Below are positions 27,667-36,459 of a DNA stretch of 64,000 nt, one piece after another. This DNA is from Natronorubrum halalkaliphilum (GTDB lineage Archaea; Halobacteriota; Halobacteria; Halobacteriales; Natrialbaceae), in the NCBI RefSeq assembly GCF_009834785.1, contig NZ_WUYX01000060.1:44107-108106 (forward strand), in the 5' to 3' direction. The notes under the pieces were generated by a model. That model made no database searches and was not told the origin of the DNA. It was given only the letters and a program-made list of their open reading frames with translations. The translations under genes were made by a program, and so were the position numbers. Within the stretch, counting starts at the first letter, position 1. Every line of letters starts with the position of its first letter.

Positions 27667-28641
27667 ATGAAGGCCGTCGTCCTTGCCGGCGGGTACGCAA
27701 CCCGAATGTGGCCGATCACGAAGCATCGGCCCAAGATGTTCCTCCCGATCGGCGACTCGACCGTCATCGATCGAATCTTCGCCGAACTCGAAGCCGACGA
27801 GCGGATCGACGAAGTCTACGTCAGTACGAACGAACGGTTCGCCGCCGACTTCGAGGCGCACCTCGCCGACAGCGAGTTCGAGAAACCAACCCTCTCGATC
27901 GAGGAAACGGATGAAGAAGACGACAAGTTCGGGGTCGTCGGCGCGCTCGCACAGCTTATCGATCGCGAGAACGTCGACGACGACCTGCTGGTCATCGCGG
28001 GTGACAACCTGATCAGCTTCGACGTCGCCGAGTTCGTCGACTACTTCGAGCGACGGGATGGGCCGACGCTCGCCGCCTACGACGTCGGCTCCCGCGAAAA
28101 GGCGAAATCCTACGGCCTGGTCGAACTCGAGGACGACCGCGTCGTCGACTTTCAGGAGAAACCCGACGAACCCAACAGCACGCTCGTTTCGATCGCCTGT
28201 TATGCGTTCCCCCAGGATTCGCTCTCCCTGCTTCCGACCTACCTCGAGGAGGGGAACAACCCGGACGAACCCGGCTGGTTCGTCCAGTGGCTCCAGAACC
28301 GCGAAGCGACCTACGCCTACACGTTCGAGGGCGCGTGGTTCGATATCGGCACGCCCGAGAGCTATCTCGATGCCGTCGCCTGGCACCTCGATGGCGAGTC
28401 GCTTGTCGCCGACTCCGCGACGCTCGAAAACGCCACCATCGGCGACAACGTCCACGTCATGGGTGACGTGACCCTCGAGAACACCGATCTCAAACACGCG
28501 GTGATCTTTCCGGAGGCGACGGTCCGCAACGCGGACATCCGCCGCTCGATCATCGACGAGGGAACCCATCTCGAAGAGCTGGATCTCGCGGGGGCGCTCA
28601 TCGGTGCGCATACGACGATTACGAACGGCTCGCCGGAGTGA
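27667..28641 (+). CDS. Sugar-phosphate nucleotidyltransferase
   Basis: A 324-residue enzyme. The signature GGYATRMWPITKHRPKMFLPIGD (about 8-30) binds the NTP, with catalytic Lys in the RPK segment. DDDLLVIAGDNLISFD near 105-120 holds the metal ligand and FQEKPDEP near 163 the sugar-phosphate site. The C-terminus (about 255-324) has hexapeptide-like repeats of a left-handed beta helix (LENATIGDNVHVMGDVTLEN). It would make an NDP-sugar, such as dTDP- or UDP-glucose, for glycans or protein N-glycosylation. The base and sugar cannot be fixed. CACTT/AAGTG half-sites lie just before the gene. Confidence 0.82.
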   Translation: MKAVVLAGGYATRMWPITKHRPKMFLPIGDSTVIDRIFAELEADERIDEVYVSTNERFAADFEAHLADSEFEKPTLSIEETDEEDDKFGVVGALAQLIDRENVDDDLLVIAGDNLISFDVAEFVDYFERRDGPTLAAYDVGSREKAKSYGLVELEDDRVVDFQEKPDEPNSTLVSIACYAFPQDSLSLLPTYLEEGNNPDEPGWFVQWLQNREATYAYTFEGAWFDIGTPESYLDAVAWHLDGESLVADSATLENATIGDNVHVMGDVTLENTDLKHAVIFPEATVRNADIRRSIIDEGTHLEELDLAGALIGAHTTITNGSPE

Positions 28642-28720
28642 ATACGGCAAATTCGCCAGACGGTGGCGAACTGCTTGTTATCGGACCAGTCGGTACAGCT
28701 ATCAGTCCGCCGTGTGATGT

Positions 28721-29428
28721 ATGTCCTCAAGAGACATGAGTCAGGCGGTTCAGGCGGTTCTCGACCGGTATGCCGAGGAGGTTCCGTGCGGGGAACTCGC
28801 CGCTACGTTCCGCGAGCACCGCCGCTGGACCGGCGACGATTCCACACTCCTCCTCGCCGAGGCCGCTGCCTCGACGACCGGCCAGCGCTTCGGTGACGGT
28901 ATCAAACCCGCGGTCACCCGTTTTCGCGAGGCGTTCGTCGCGAGCGGGCGCGTCGACTCCTTCGACGAGCTCGCCGCACTCGATCTCGAGGACGAGGAAC
29001 TGGTCGCCGCGTTCGGCGCCGAGCGAAACCGCCACGTTCTCCTCGAGGCCGCCCGCGTGCTCGCGGATCGGCCCGAAAACGAGGATCTGGCGGCGCTGAT
29101 AGCCTGGGCCAGCGACGCCGATCAGTACCGGTACGACGAGGATCCGGTCGGCTCGATAGCCGGCGTCGGTCCTTCGAGTTTTCAGTATCTGCGCCAACTC
29201 GCCGGCGTCGAGGCGATCAGGCCCGATGCGAACGTCGCGGCGTTACTCGAGGCCGTCGCCGACGACCTCGAGTCGTCGCCGCTGGATACCGGGACCGACC
29301 TGCGGACGATCGCGTCCGGCGAGTGGCTGGCGCTCGTCTCGTCGTATTCGCCCCTCGAGATCGACCGACTCGCGTGGTGGACGTTCGCCGACGCGGACGA
29401 ACGCGAAGCCGTCGTCGACGATCGATAA
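28721..29428 (+). CDS. Conserved haloarchaeal protein of unknown function, possibly HhH-like
   Basis: A 235-residue, mostly helical acidic protein that I do not recognise with confidence. The segment VGSIAGVGPSSFQYLRQLAGVEAIRPDANV (about 144-173) resembles the helix-hairpin-helix-Gly region of HhH-GPD DNA-glycosylase folds, where a Gly-Val-Gly hairpin contacts DNA. The catalytic Lys/Asp of glycosylases is not obvious. An alternative start is ATG 28736, five residues in. Codon use matches the surroundings. It follows the nucleotidyltransferase by 79 bases on the same strand. Confidence 0.6.
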   Translation: MSSRDMSQAVQAVLDRYAEEVPCGELAATFREHRRWTGDDSTLLLAEAAASTTGQRFGDGIKPAVTRFREAFVASGRVDSFDELAALDLEDEELVAAFGAERNRHVLLEAARVLADRPENEDLAALIAWASDADQYRYDEDPVGSIAGVGPSSFQYLRQLAGVEAIRPDANVAALLEAVADDLESSPLDTGTDLRTIASGEWLALVSSYSPLEIDRLAWWTFADADEREAVVDDR

Positions 29429-29487
29429 CGGTCCCGTGAGAACGTCTCGAGGTGGAGTGTGTACCGGACCAGCCTGCTAGCCGACGC

Positions 29488-29952
29488 TTACGCGGCGAGT
29501 GCGGTCAGTTCCTCGAGTCCGTTCTCCGCCTCCGCTTTCGTCTCCTCGAGCGGATCGACGAGTTCCGCGGGCAGGTCCATCCGATCGGCCAGGGTCAGCA
29601 GCGTCTCGAGTTTCGTGATCTCGAGGCGTTCGATCGCGCGGCCGAGTTCCGCCTCGACGAGGTCGCCGAGGTTCGGATCCCGCACGTCCTCGATCAGTTC
29701 CTCGCGTCGCTCGCGGAGCCCCTCCAGCGACGAGTTCTCGATCGGACCGGGTTCGGCTTGCACCGGCTCGAACAGCGGTTCGATGCGACCGATCTGCTCG
29801 GTCGTGGCCTCGCCGTGGGCCATGTAGAATTCCTCGATTTCCTCGTCGGTCGCCGCCTCGGCCAGTTCGGCCTGGAGGTCCTCGAGTTCGCGTTCGATGT
29901 GGTAGAGTTCCCGAAGCTCCAGGACGAACAGGTCGCGTTACGATTCGATCAT
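29488..29952 (-). pseudogene. DUF892 (ferritin-like) family gene with an in-frame TAA at codon 5
   Basis: Reading from ATG 29952 the product would be MIES, a stop (TAA, 29938-29940), then RDLFVLELRELYHIERELEDLQAELAEAATDEE... to a stop at 29488, 154 sense codons in all including a substituted stop. The opening after the stop is the classic first helix of the DUF892/YciE ferritin-like family, and the frame is intact afterwards. No ATG, GTG or TTG exists between the stop and ATG 29823, which would make a 111-residue protein missing most of the first helix. A nonsense mutation (for example TTA to TAA) or a base-call error explains it best. Confidence 0.7.
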
Positions 29953-30062
29953 GCCATCGGTGGCGTCGCCGCCGAGGCGCAAAGGGATTCGCCCGTCGAA
30001 TGAAACCCGTGTCGCTCGACGCCATTGCCGGCCCACTCGCCCGCGGATAACGATCGTCGCCG

Positions 30063-30073
30063 GTTATTATAAT
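30063..30073 (+). promoter_or_regulatory. TATA box of the M32 carboxypeptidase gene
   Basis: GTTATTATAAT-like sequence lies 30-40 bases before ATG 30103. It fits an archaeal TATA box with a leader of a few nucleotides. Confidence 0.5.
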
Positions 30074-30102
30074 CGTTCGTCCCTTTCGTCAGGTCGACGG
30101 AC

Positions 30103-31605
30103 ATGACAGGAGAGACCACAACTGATCCACCGGCCGCTTACGACGCTCTCATCGACCGCTACGGGCGACTCACGAACCTCCAGTACGCCTCGATGTATCT
30201 CAACTGGGACCAGCAGGTGATGATGCCCGAAGGCGGCTCTCCCGGCCGATCGCGCCAGCTTTCCGCCATCTCCGCGACGCGTCACGACCTGCTCGTCGAC
30301 GACGACGTCGCCCGCTGGCTCGACGCGCTCGAGGACGCGTCGCTGACCGACAGACAGGCCGCCGCAGTCCGGGAGATCCGGCGCGAGCACGACCGCGCCG
30401 CGAACGTTCCGTCGGAACTGGTCGAAGACATCGCCCGGACCGCCGCCGAGAACCAACGGATCTGGCAGGAGGCCAAGGCGGACGACGACTTCGAGACGTT
30501 CGCCCCTCGCCTCGAGCGGATCCGCGATCTCCAGCGGAAGCAGGCCGAACACATCGACCCCGAGACACCGCCCTACGAGGTGATGTACGAGGAGAGCCAT
30601 CCCTTCCTGCCCATCGGGACGATGGAGGACATCTTCGAGACGCTCCGATCGGAGATCCCGCCACTGGTCGAGGAGATTCGAGCCTCGGGAACGAACCTGG
30701 CCGATCCGTTCGACGGGGAGTATCCCGACGCGGATCAGCGGGCGCTCAGTGAGGCTGCGCTCGATTACCTCGGGTACGACCGCTCGCGCGGACGCCTCGA
30801 TACCGCACCGCATCCGTTCATGGCCGGCAATCAGTTCGACGCGCGGGTCACCACTCGGTTCAAACCGACGGACCCGATGGACGCGCTGACCGCGACCATC
30901 CACGAACTGGGCCACGCGACCTACCAGCTCGGACTGCCGAAAGACGAGTACGGATCGCCCCTGGGCAATTCGAGAATGAGCATCCACGAGTCCCAGTCGC
31001 GCTTCTGGGAAAACCACGTCGGTCGCACGGAACCGTTCTGGGAGGGGTTCCTGCCGGAACTGACCGACCACCTCGAGGGCCACGACGACCTCACCGTCCG
31101 CGAGGCCTTCGAGGCCGCAAACCGCATACGGCCGGAAAATCGCATTCGCGTCGAGGCGGACGAACTCACCTACCACATGCACATCATCCTGCGGTGTGAG
31201 ATCGACCGCGCGTTCGTCGAGGGCGACCTCGCCGTCGAGGAGATACCCGCCGTCTGGAACGAGAAAATGGACGATTACCTCGGCGTTCGACCGGACACCG
31301 ACGCGGAGGGGTGTCTCCAGGACATCCACTGGACGTCGCGGTTCGCTTGCTTCCAGAGCTACACCCTCGGGAGCGTCGTTGCAGCGCAACTCGATGCCGC
31401 TGTTCGTGACGACCTCGACGTCGACGGACTGGTTCGCGAGGGCGAGTTCGAGCCGATCCACGACTGGATGACCGAGCACGTCCACCGCCACGGACAGCGC
31501 TACGAAACGCCTGAACTCATCGAGCGAGCGACCGGCGAACCGCTCACCGCGGACTACTTCGTCGAGTACGCCCGCGAGAAATTCGAGCGCCTGTACGATC
31601 TGTAG
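30103..31605 (+). CDS. M32 family carboxypeptidase
   Basis: A 500-residue metallocarboxypeptidase of the thermostable carboxypeptidase 1 (Taq) family. The zinc motif HELGH is at residues 267-271 and the third ligand is probably Glu in SRMSIHESQSRFWENHVG (about 287-304), a family signature. DPRF-type and LRCEIDRAF segments further on match the family, and the all-helical ~500-residue length is standard. It trims C-terminal residues from peptides in the cytoplasm. Confidence 0.92.
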   Translation: MTGETTTDPPAAYDALIDRYGRLTNLQYASMYLNWDQQVMMPEGGSPGRSRQLSAISATRHDLLVDDDVARWLDALEDASLTDRQAAAVREIRREHDRAANVPSELVEDIARTAAENQRIWQEAKADDDFETFAPRLERIRDLQRKQAEHIDPETPPYEVMYEESHPFLPIGTMEDIFETLRSEIPPLVEEIRASGTNLADPFDGEYPDADQRALSEAALDYLGYDRSRGRLDTAPHPFMAGNQFDARVTTRFKPTDPMDALTATIHELGHATYQLGLPKDEYGSPLGNSRMSIHESQSRFWENHVGRTEPFWEGFLPELTDHLEGHDDLTVREAFEAANRIRPENRIRVEADELTYHMHIILRCEIDRAFVEGDLAVEEIPAVWNEKMDDYLGVRPDTDAEGCLQDIHWTSRFACFQSYTLGSVVAAQLDAAVRDDLDVDGLVREGEFEPIHDWMTEHVHRHGQRYETPELIERATGEPLTADYFVEYAREKFERLYDL

Positions 31606-31625
31606 CCGGGTCGGGCCTCCTCATT

Positions 31626-31682
31626 CGTCGCTCGTCACTCATCACCCGTCACTCATCGATTATCGACCATCGCTCATCGCTG
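31626..31682. repeat. Short imperfect direct repeats between convergent genes
   Basis: Between the M32 and Dph6-like stops, CGTCACTCATC occurs twice and degenerate relatives (CGTCGCTCGTC, ATCGCTCATCGC) lie around them. It is too short and irregular to be a CRISPR array. It may have arisen by slippage. Confidence 0.5.
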
Positions 31683-32402
31683 CAGTTTCGCATCCGTAAT
31701 CCGTAGTCGACCGCGGGTGCCGTCCCACTCCGTTTCGTACTCGAGGTCGATCCGCTGGTCCATGTGCGGCCCGTCTACCACCAGCGTCTCGAACTCGCCG
31801 CCCTCCCCGAGGATGTGGACGCCGTACTCCTCGTGTACGGTCTCGAGTTCCTCGATCGCGTCCCGATCCAGCGTCCGTCCGAGCCACGACTCGTCCAGTC
31901 CGGCGGCCGCAACCTGGATGATCGTAATCTCGAACCCGGCCTCGAGCATCGCGTCGGCCAGTTCTCGAGGGTCTTTCTGCCACAGCGGCGCGAACAGCTC
32001 ACAGCCGAGTCGGTCGCACATCGCCTGAATACGGCTCGTCTGGTACTCGCTTTCGACGGCTCCCGCCGTGACGCCCGCGATTCCGCCCTCGAGTTCCTCG
32101 TCGAGGTCGGTTAGGGCCGCCTCGAGCGGCTCGAGTTCGTCGTCGCCTTGCGCGCTCGAGTCGGTCGCCGCGTCGGCCTCGAAATTGCCGGGTTCGACGT
32201 CGACCAATGGGATTCCGGTGCTCTCGGCGGCGAGCGCGGCCAGGTCCGTCGCGGGAACGTGATACATGTAGGAGTCGCCGGTCGGATGGACGGTGACGAG
32301 TCGAGAGACATCGAGTCCCTCCTCGAGGGCCTGATACAGCGCCCACGAGGAGTCCTTACCGCCCGAGAAGAGACTGATCCACGTGCCGTCTGCGTCGCTC
32401 AT
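31674..32402 (-). CDS. Dph6-like ATP pyrophosphatase (diphthine-ammonia ligase family)
   Basis: A 242-residue protein with the PP-loop SGGKDSSWALYQAL (about 13-26) and the family motifs GDSYMYHVP, GAVESEYQTSRIQAMCDRLG (about 123-142) and EGGEFETLVVDGP (about 200-212). Dph6 amidates diphthine on elongation factor 2 with ATP and ammonia; archaeal members are assigned the same reaction or an ATP-pyrophosphatase role. An acidic insertion near 75-105 is probably a halophilic feature. It is convergent with the M32 gene. Confidence 0.85.
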   Translation of the reverse strand: MSDADGTWISLFSGGKDSSWALYQALEEGLDVSRLVTVHPTGDSYMYHVPATDLAALAAESTGIPLVDVEPGNFEADAATDSSAQGDDELEPLEAALTDLDEELEGGIAGVTAGAVESEYQTSRIQAMCDRLGCELFAPLWQKDPRELADAMLEAGFEITIIQVAAAGLDESWLGRTLDRDAIEELETVHEEYGVHILGEGGEFETLVVDGPHMDQRIDLEYETEWDGTRGRLRITDAKLQR

Positions 32403-32456
32403 GCAGGGTGGTTGGCGTAGACGGGTAAATGAATACCGAGTCGGAGTAAGAGGGGC

Positions 32457-33959
32457 TTATTCGGATCGGGAGTTCGGTTCGGTATCGGCGTCCGCGTCGG
32501 TATCAGTGTCGGTGTCGGCGTCGACGTCTGCGTCGGTATTGCTAGCTGAATCCGTATCCGTATCCGAATTCAAATTCGAATTCGAACCGGAATCCTCCCC
32601 TGGATCCGAATCGTGGCTCGAGGCGTCGTCGCGAGCAGATTGCGTTTCGGTTTCCGACTCCGCTTCCGTTCCCGCTTCCCGTTCCGACTCCGACTCGAGC
32701 GCGGAAGACCGGGCGGAAGAGCCCGTTTCGGGTACCTGGTTCGACTCCGTCATCGGCGTCGGTTTCGATTCCGGACCCGTCGGCGGTCCGCCGTCAGTAA
32801 TCTCGGACGCACCCGAGCCGCCGTCGGCGAGTTCCGCGTCGTCCCGCGAACCGCTGAAGTACGACGCGACGCGCGCACCGACGAGACTGACGACGATCGC
32901 GGTCACGACGAACAGGGCCAGCCGTTGACCGGCCGTCATCTCGAACGCCTCGGTCGACAGCGCACCGAACTCGTAGGCCGGGACCACAACCGAGTCGATA
33001 ACGCCCTGTTGCTCGAGGAAGTACGCCGAAAACCCGCGGACGACGAGGCCGACGGCGACGACGATAAACGGAAGGTTGAGATAGGAGCTCCGGACCGGCT
33101 CGTCGCTAATCGCCTCGTCGAGCAGCCGCCCGGCGCTCGCCGTGAGACCGGCCATCGCGAGCCACGGGACGCTGTCGAAGGCGAACTGCCCCGCCGGAAT
33201 CACCACCCCGGAGGGGTCGTCCAGACTCGAGACCCCGAGCGCGCCAGCGAAGAGCCCGACGAAGGTCAGGCCGGCGGCGACGGCGTAGGTGACGACCGAA
33301 ACCTGCCCGGAATACAGCGATTCGCGCACCTGATGGGCGAATCCGGTTACGAGTTCGTCGATGTTGAACCCCTTGTAGAGCAGGAACACCCCGATAACGG
33401 TCGTGATCGCAGCGGCACCCTCCGCAGGGCCGACGACGGTTGCGAGTATGGGGAAGACGAGCAGCGTCAATCCGATCGGGACGAGCACGGTCTGTCGCAG
33501 CTCTTCGTCGGCGAGGAACTGCTTTAATAGGTAGTACGTGGATTCGATGTCTCGGGCCTGCCGAACGACGACTCGGTCGACCGAATCGACCCGGAGACGG
33601 CTCTCGACGATCGGCACCAGTCGTTCGTCCTCCGCGCTGTCGATGACGACGACGGCCGACTCGGGGTTGTAGTCGACCATGAGTTCGTCGAGTTGACTGG
33701 CGACTGCGCGGTCCGCCGAGACCATCGACTCCCGGTCCCCCGAAACGACCGCGACGACGACCTCTTCGTTCTCGTCGCGGAGGTTCTGGGCGACGCGCAA
33801 GGTCTCGAGCAGGGAGTTGACGCCCGAATCCTCCGGGTCCGCCAGTCCGACATCAGTCACGAGCGCGCGGACTGCCTCCCAGCCGACGACGGGCGACCGA
33901 AGACCGGTCTTGCGACCCACGTCGTCGGTCCGGTCGAGACAGACGACCAGCGTTGTCAC
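32457..33959 (-). CDS. DUF373 family membrane protein with acidic low-complexity tail
   Basis: A 500-residue protein. The soluble N-terminal domain (about 1-150) begins TLVVCLDRTDDVGRK, the DUF373 hallmark. About six to seven transmembrane segments follow (about 158-395). The last ~105 residues are a Ser/Glu/Asp/Thr/Asn tract encoded by near-hexanucleotide repeats (32460-32580). The start is GTG 33959. DUF373 is widespread in archaea with no assigned function. The tail is almost certainly cytoplasmic or periplasmic disorder rather than a domain. Confidence 0.82.
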   Translation of the reverse strand: MTTLVVCLDRTDDVGRKTGLRSPVVGWEAVRALVTDVGLADPEDSGVNSLLETLRVAQNLRDENEEVVVAVVSGDRESMVSADRAVASQLDELMVDYNPESAVVVIDSAEDERLVPIVESRLRVDSVDRVVVRQARDIESTYYLLKQFLADEELRQTVLVPIGLTLLVFPILATVVGPAEGAAAITTVIGVFLLYKGFNIDELVTGFAHQVRESLYSGQVSVVTYAVAAGLTFVGLFAGALGVSSLDDPSGVVIPAGQFAFDSVPWLAMAGLTASAGRLLDEAISDEPVRSSYLNLPFIVVAVGLVVRGFSAYFLEQQGVIDSVVVPAYEFGALSTEAFEMTAGQRLALFVVTAIVVSLVGARVASYFSGSRDDAELADGGSGASEITDGGPPTGPESKPTPMTESNQVPETGSSARSSALESESEREAGTEAESETETQSARDDASSHDSDPGEDSGSNSNLNSDTDTDSASNTDADVDADTDTDTDADADTEPNSRSE

Positions 33960-34067
33960 GGTTTCCGTTCCATTCTGTGTAACGATAAAACCACGTACTC
34001 GTGAGCTTTGGTTCGCACTGACTTCATCGGTTGTCGTTCCGGGTTCGAGGTCCCAAAATCGGACCCG

Positions 34068-35063
34068 TCAGGTCCGCAAGCGGAACTCCCGGTCCCGAGC
34101 GAGCCCCGCGATCCCGGCCCCGAAGGCGTACGCCACCTGCTGGGCACCGGTGCCGACGCGAGCCATCAACGGGCGGTCGGGTTCGAACTCCTCGACGGAG
34201 ATCTCGTCTCGATCTAATCGGTCCTCCAGTTCCGTCTCGAGTTCGCGGCGCGTGCCGAGGTGATCGACCAGTTCCATCTCGTAGGCCTCCTCACCGAGGT
34301 AGATCCGGGCTTCGGTGTCCCGGACGAACTCGCTATCGAGGTCGCGACCGTCGCTGACCCGCTCGACGAACGTCTCGTAGTAGTCGTCGATCAGCCCCTG
34401 CAGGTACTCGCGTTCGTCCTCCTCGAGTTCCTTCAGTGGAGTTCCAGCGTCCTTGTACTCACCTGCGGCGAAGCGCTCGTAGGAGAGGCCGACCTTCTCG
34501 GCGAGGTCGTTGGCGTTCACCCGGGAGCCGATGACGCCGATCGAACCGACGATGGAGCCGTCGCGGGCCCAGAGTTCGTCGCAGCCGCTTGCGATCCAGT
34601 AGCCGCCGCTCGCACAGACATCCGTGGTGTAGGCGACCGTAGGGCCGTCGAAGCGCTCGGCCGCGAGTCGGATGTCGTCGCTCGGGACGACCTCGCCGCC
34701 CGGCGTATTCAGCTTCAGCAAGAGCGCGTCGACGTTGTCGTCCTCGTCGGCCCGGTCGATCTGCTCGACGATGTCGTCCGCCGGCGTTCCTCGCGGACTC
34801 GAGGGGAGTCCGCCGCCTCCGCCGTCGCGCGTGATCGGGCCTTCGACGGCGACTTCGGCGACGTCGTAGCCCGGGAACAGCGAGCCGGCGATGTTGCCGG
34901 CGATCCGGATCCCGACGACGATCACTGCGAGCGCGACGAGGACGCCGAGCAGGTCGGCCAGCGACTCCGGATAAACGACGAACAGCGCGACCCCGATCGC
35001 GGCGAACACCACGGCACCGAGCGCGACGATCAACAGGCGCGCGATTCCACCACCGCTAGCCAT
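34068..35063 (-). CDS. sppA: Signal peptide peptidase SppA (S49 family)
   Basis: A 331-residue membrane-bound serine protease. Two hydrophobic segments lie near the N-terminus (about 7-30 and 35-55). The catalytic Ser is in DVCASGGYWIASGCDEL (about 165) and the catalytic Lys in the VGLSYERFAAGEYKDAG or preceding ANDLAEKVG segment. The family digests leftover signal peptides in the membrane. A strong Shine-Dalgarno motif (minus strand, 35070-35077) precedes ATG 35063 and favours it over GTG 35072. Confidence 0.85.
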   Translation of the reverse strand: MASGGGIARLLIVALGAVVFAAIGVALFVVYPESLADLLGVLVALAVIVVGIRIAGNIAGSLFPGYDVAEVAVEGPITRDGGGGGLPSSPRGTPADDIVEQIDRADEDDNVDALLLKLNTPGGEVVPSDDIRLAAERFDGPTVAYTTDVCASGGYWIASGCDELWARDGSIVGSIGVIGSRVNANDLAEKVGLSYERFAAGEYKDAGTPLKELEEDEREYLQGLIDDYYETFVERVSDGRDLDSEFVRDTEARIYLGEEAYEMELVDHLGTRRELETELEDRLDRDEISVEEFEPDRPLMARVGTGAQQVAYAFGAGIAGLARDREFRLRT

Positions 35064-35069
35064 CGGTAG

Positions 35070-35077
35070 CACCTCCT
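35070..35077 (-). promoter_or_regulatory. Shine-Dalgarno site of sppA
   Basis: On the minus strand this reads GGAGGTGC-like sequence about 7 bases before ATG 35063, and it overlaps the alternative GTG at 35072, so it decides the start. Confidence 0.6.
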
Positions 35078-35261
35078 TTCATGACAGTCACTGTGAGTGC
35101 CGTCGAGTTAAGGATACGTGTTCGTGTTCGTTTTCACGTTCACGCGCGCGTTCTTGTTCGCTCGCGTACAGCTCTCGAACGCAGTTCGAGCGCGGATGCA
35201 TCGCTAGCCGGCGCTCATCGGACATAGATAACCGCAGAAAGACACAGGTGGACGAACCGAG

Positions 35262-36143
35262 TTAGAGCAGCCCCGTCTTCTGGAGCTTCATCAGGTCCTC
35301 GGTATCGAGGGTTTCTCCTTCCTTGAACTTCTGATAGATTTCTTCGGCCTCTTCCTTGGCCTCCTCTTTCTTCTTGTCGCGCTCGGACTTGCGCTCCTCT
35401 TCTTCCTGCTTGTCCAGTTCGCGCAGGCGCTTCTGGACGCGGACGAAGTCCTCGTGGTGCTGGTCGGCGGCCTCCTGGGCCTCGACGAAGGACTCGTGCA
35501 TCTCGTCGGCTTTATCACGGATGTCGTCGGCTTCGCGATAGGCCTCGATCATCTGGTTGTGATGTTCCTGGGCCTTGTCCGCGAGCTCCGTGACCTTCTG
35601 GTGGTGCTGGGAGGCTTCCGATCGCACTTCCTCGGCTTCCTCGACGAGCTCCTCGAGATCCTCGTTCTGCTCGAGCTTCCCCTTGCGCTCCTCGTACTCC
35701 TCGCGCTTGGACTCGATCTTCTCGATGAGCTCCTTTTCTTCCTCGCTCGAGAGGACTTCGGTCTGCTGTTTAAACTCGAGTTGCTCGATTTCCTCTTCGA
35801 GCTCCTCGAGGTCTTTCCCCTCGTCGAGCTCCATGTCCGATTTGAGCTTCTCGACCTTGTCGAACAGTTCGTTTGCCTCGGCGTTGAGCTCGTTGCGGCT
35901 GTCCTTGTGTTCCTGGACCTGCTCGTTGAGCTCGTCGCGCTGTTCGCGGTGCTCCTGGGCTTCGTCCACCTTCTCTCGCGTCTTGGCGTTCAGGTCGTCG
36001 CGCTTGGAAGCCCGCTCGGAGGCCATCTGGTTCAGCTCGTTTCGCCGGTCTCGGAGCTGGCCGGCCATCTTGATGAGCTGTCCTTTCGATTTGTTTTCTA
36101 GGTCGTCTTCTGTCAGTTCGATGTTTTTCGATTCGTCTACCAT
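35262..36143 (-). CDS. COG1340-type coiled-coil protein
   Basis: A 293-residue protein that is almost entirely predicted coiled coil (about 15-270), rich in Glu, Lys, Arg and Gln with few hydrophobics outside heptad positions. The opening MVDESKNIELTEDDLENKSKGQL and the short C-terminal module YQKFKEGETLDTEDLMKLQKTGLL match the archaeal COG1340 family. It lacks the ATPase head of SMC proteins. The function is unknown; a structural role is suggested by its shape only. It is unusually rich in Lys for this genome. Confidence 0.8.
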   Translation of the reverse strand: MVDESKNIELTEDDLENKSKGQLIKMAGQLRDRRNELNQMASERASKRDDLNAKTREKVDEAQEHREQRDELNEQVQEHKDSRNELNAEANELFDKVEKLKSDMELDEGKDLEELEEEIEQLEFKQQTEVLSSEEEKELIEKIESKREEYEERKGKLEQNEDLEELVEEAEEVRSEASQHHQKVTELADKAQEHHNQMIEAYREADDIRDKADEMHESFVEAQEAADQHHEDFVRVQKRLRELDKQEEEERKSERDKKKEEAKEEAEEIYQKFKEGETLDTEDLMKLQKTGLL

Positions 36144-36459
36144 GTGTTAGTCAAACCTCTGTGCCATACCCGCACCGGAGCAACGGCCCGCCGCCCCAAC
36201 CGCGAACGCTACCCGTCGGTCGGGAGCGTTTTTTCGTGAGAGGCGGGCGGCCGTATAGAGCGACCGCTTACGATCTGCGAAACCTCGGTGAATAAGATTT
36301 CCTGTCATCGATCGTCGAGCGATACGCGCCCCGGTGGCGTTCTGGTAGCCGTACCTACTGGCCCTTTCAATTTAAATGTACCGGTAATGGAACCCCTGAA
36401 AACCGTTAGCAGGGCCCGCTACGGACTGTGTTGGGCTCTGCCATGGGTTCGGCGAGCAG
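36144..36459. other. 316-base intergenic region
   Basis: No gene or clear RNA seen. An AATTTAAAT stretch near 36369-36377 is the only AT-rich block and could be a promoter, but it is more than 200 bases from the COG1340 start. Confidence 0.4.

Noticed and set aside
31626..31682. Repeats between the M32 and Dph6-like genes as a CRISPR array
   Set aside because: The units are about 11 bases, irregular and without spacers of even length; no cas gene is near.
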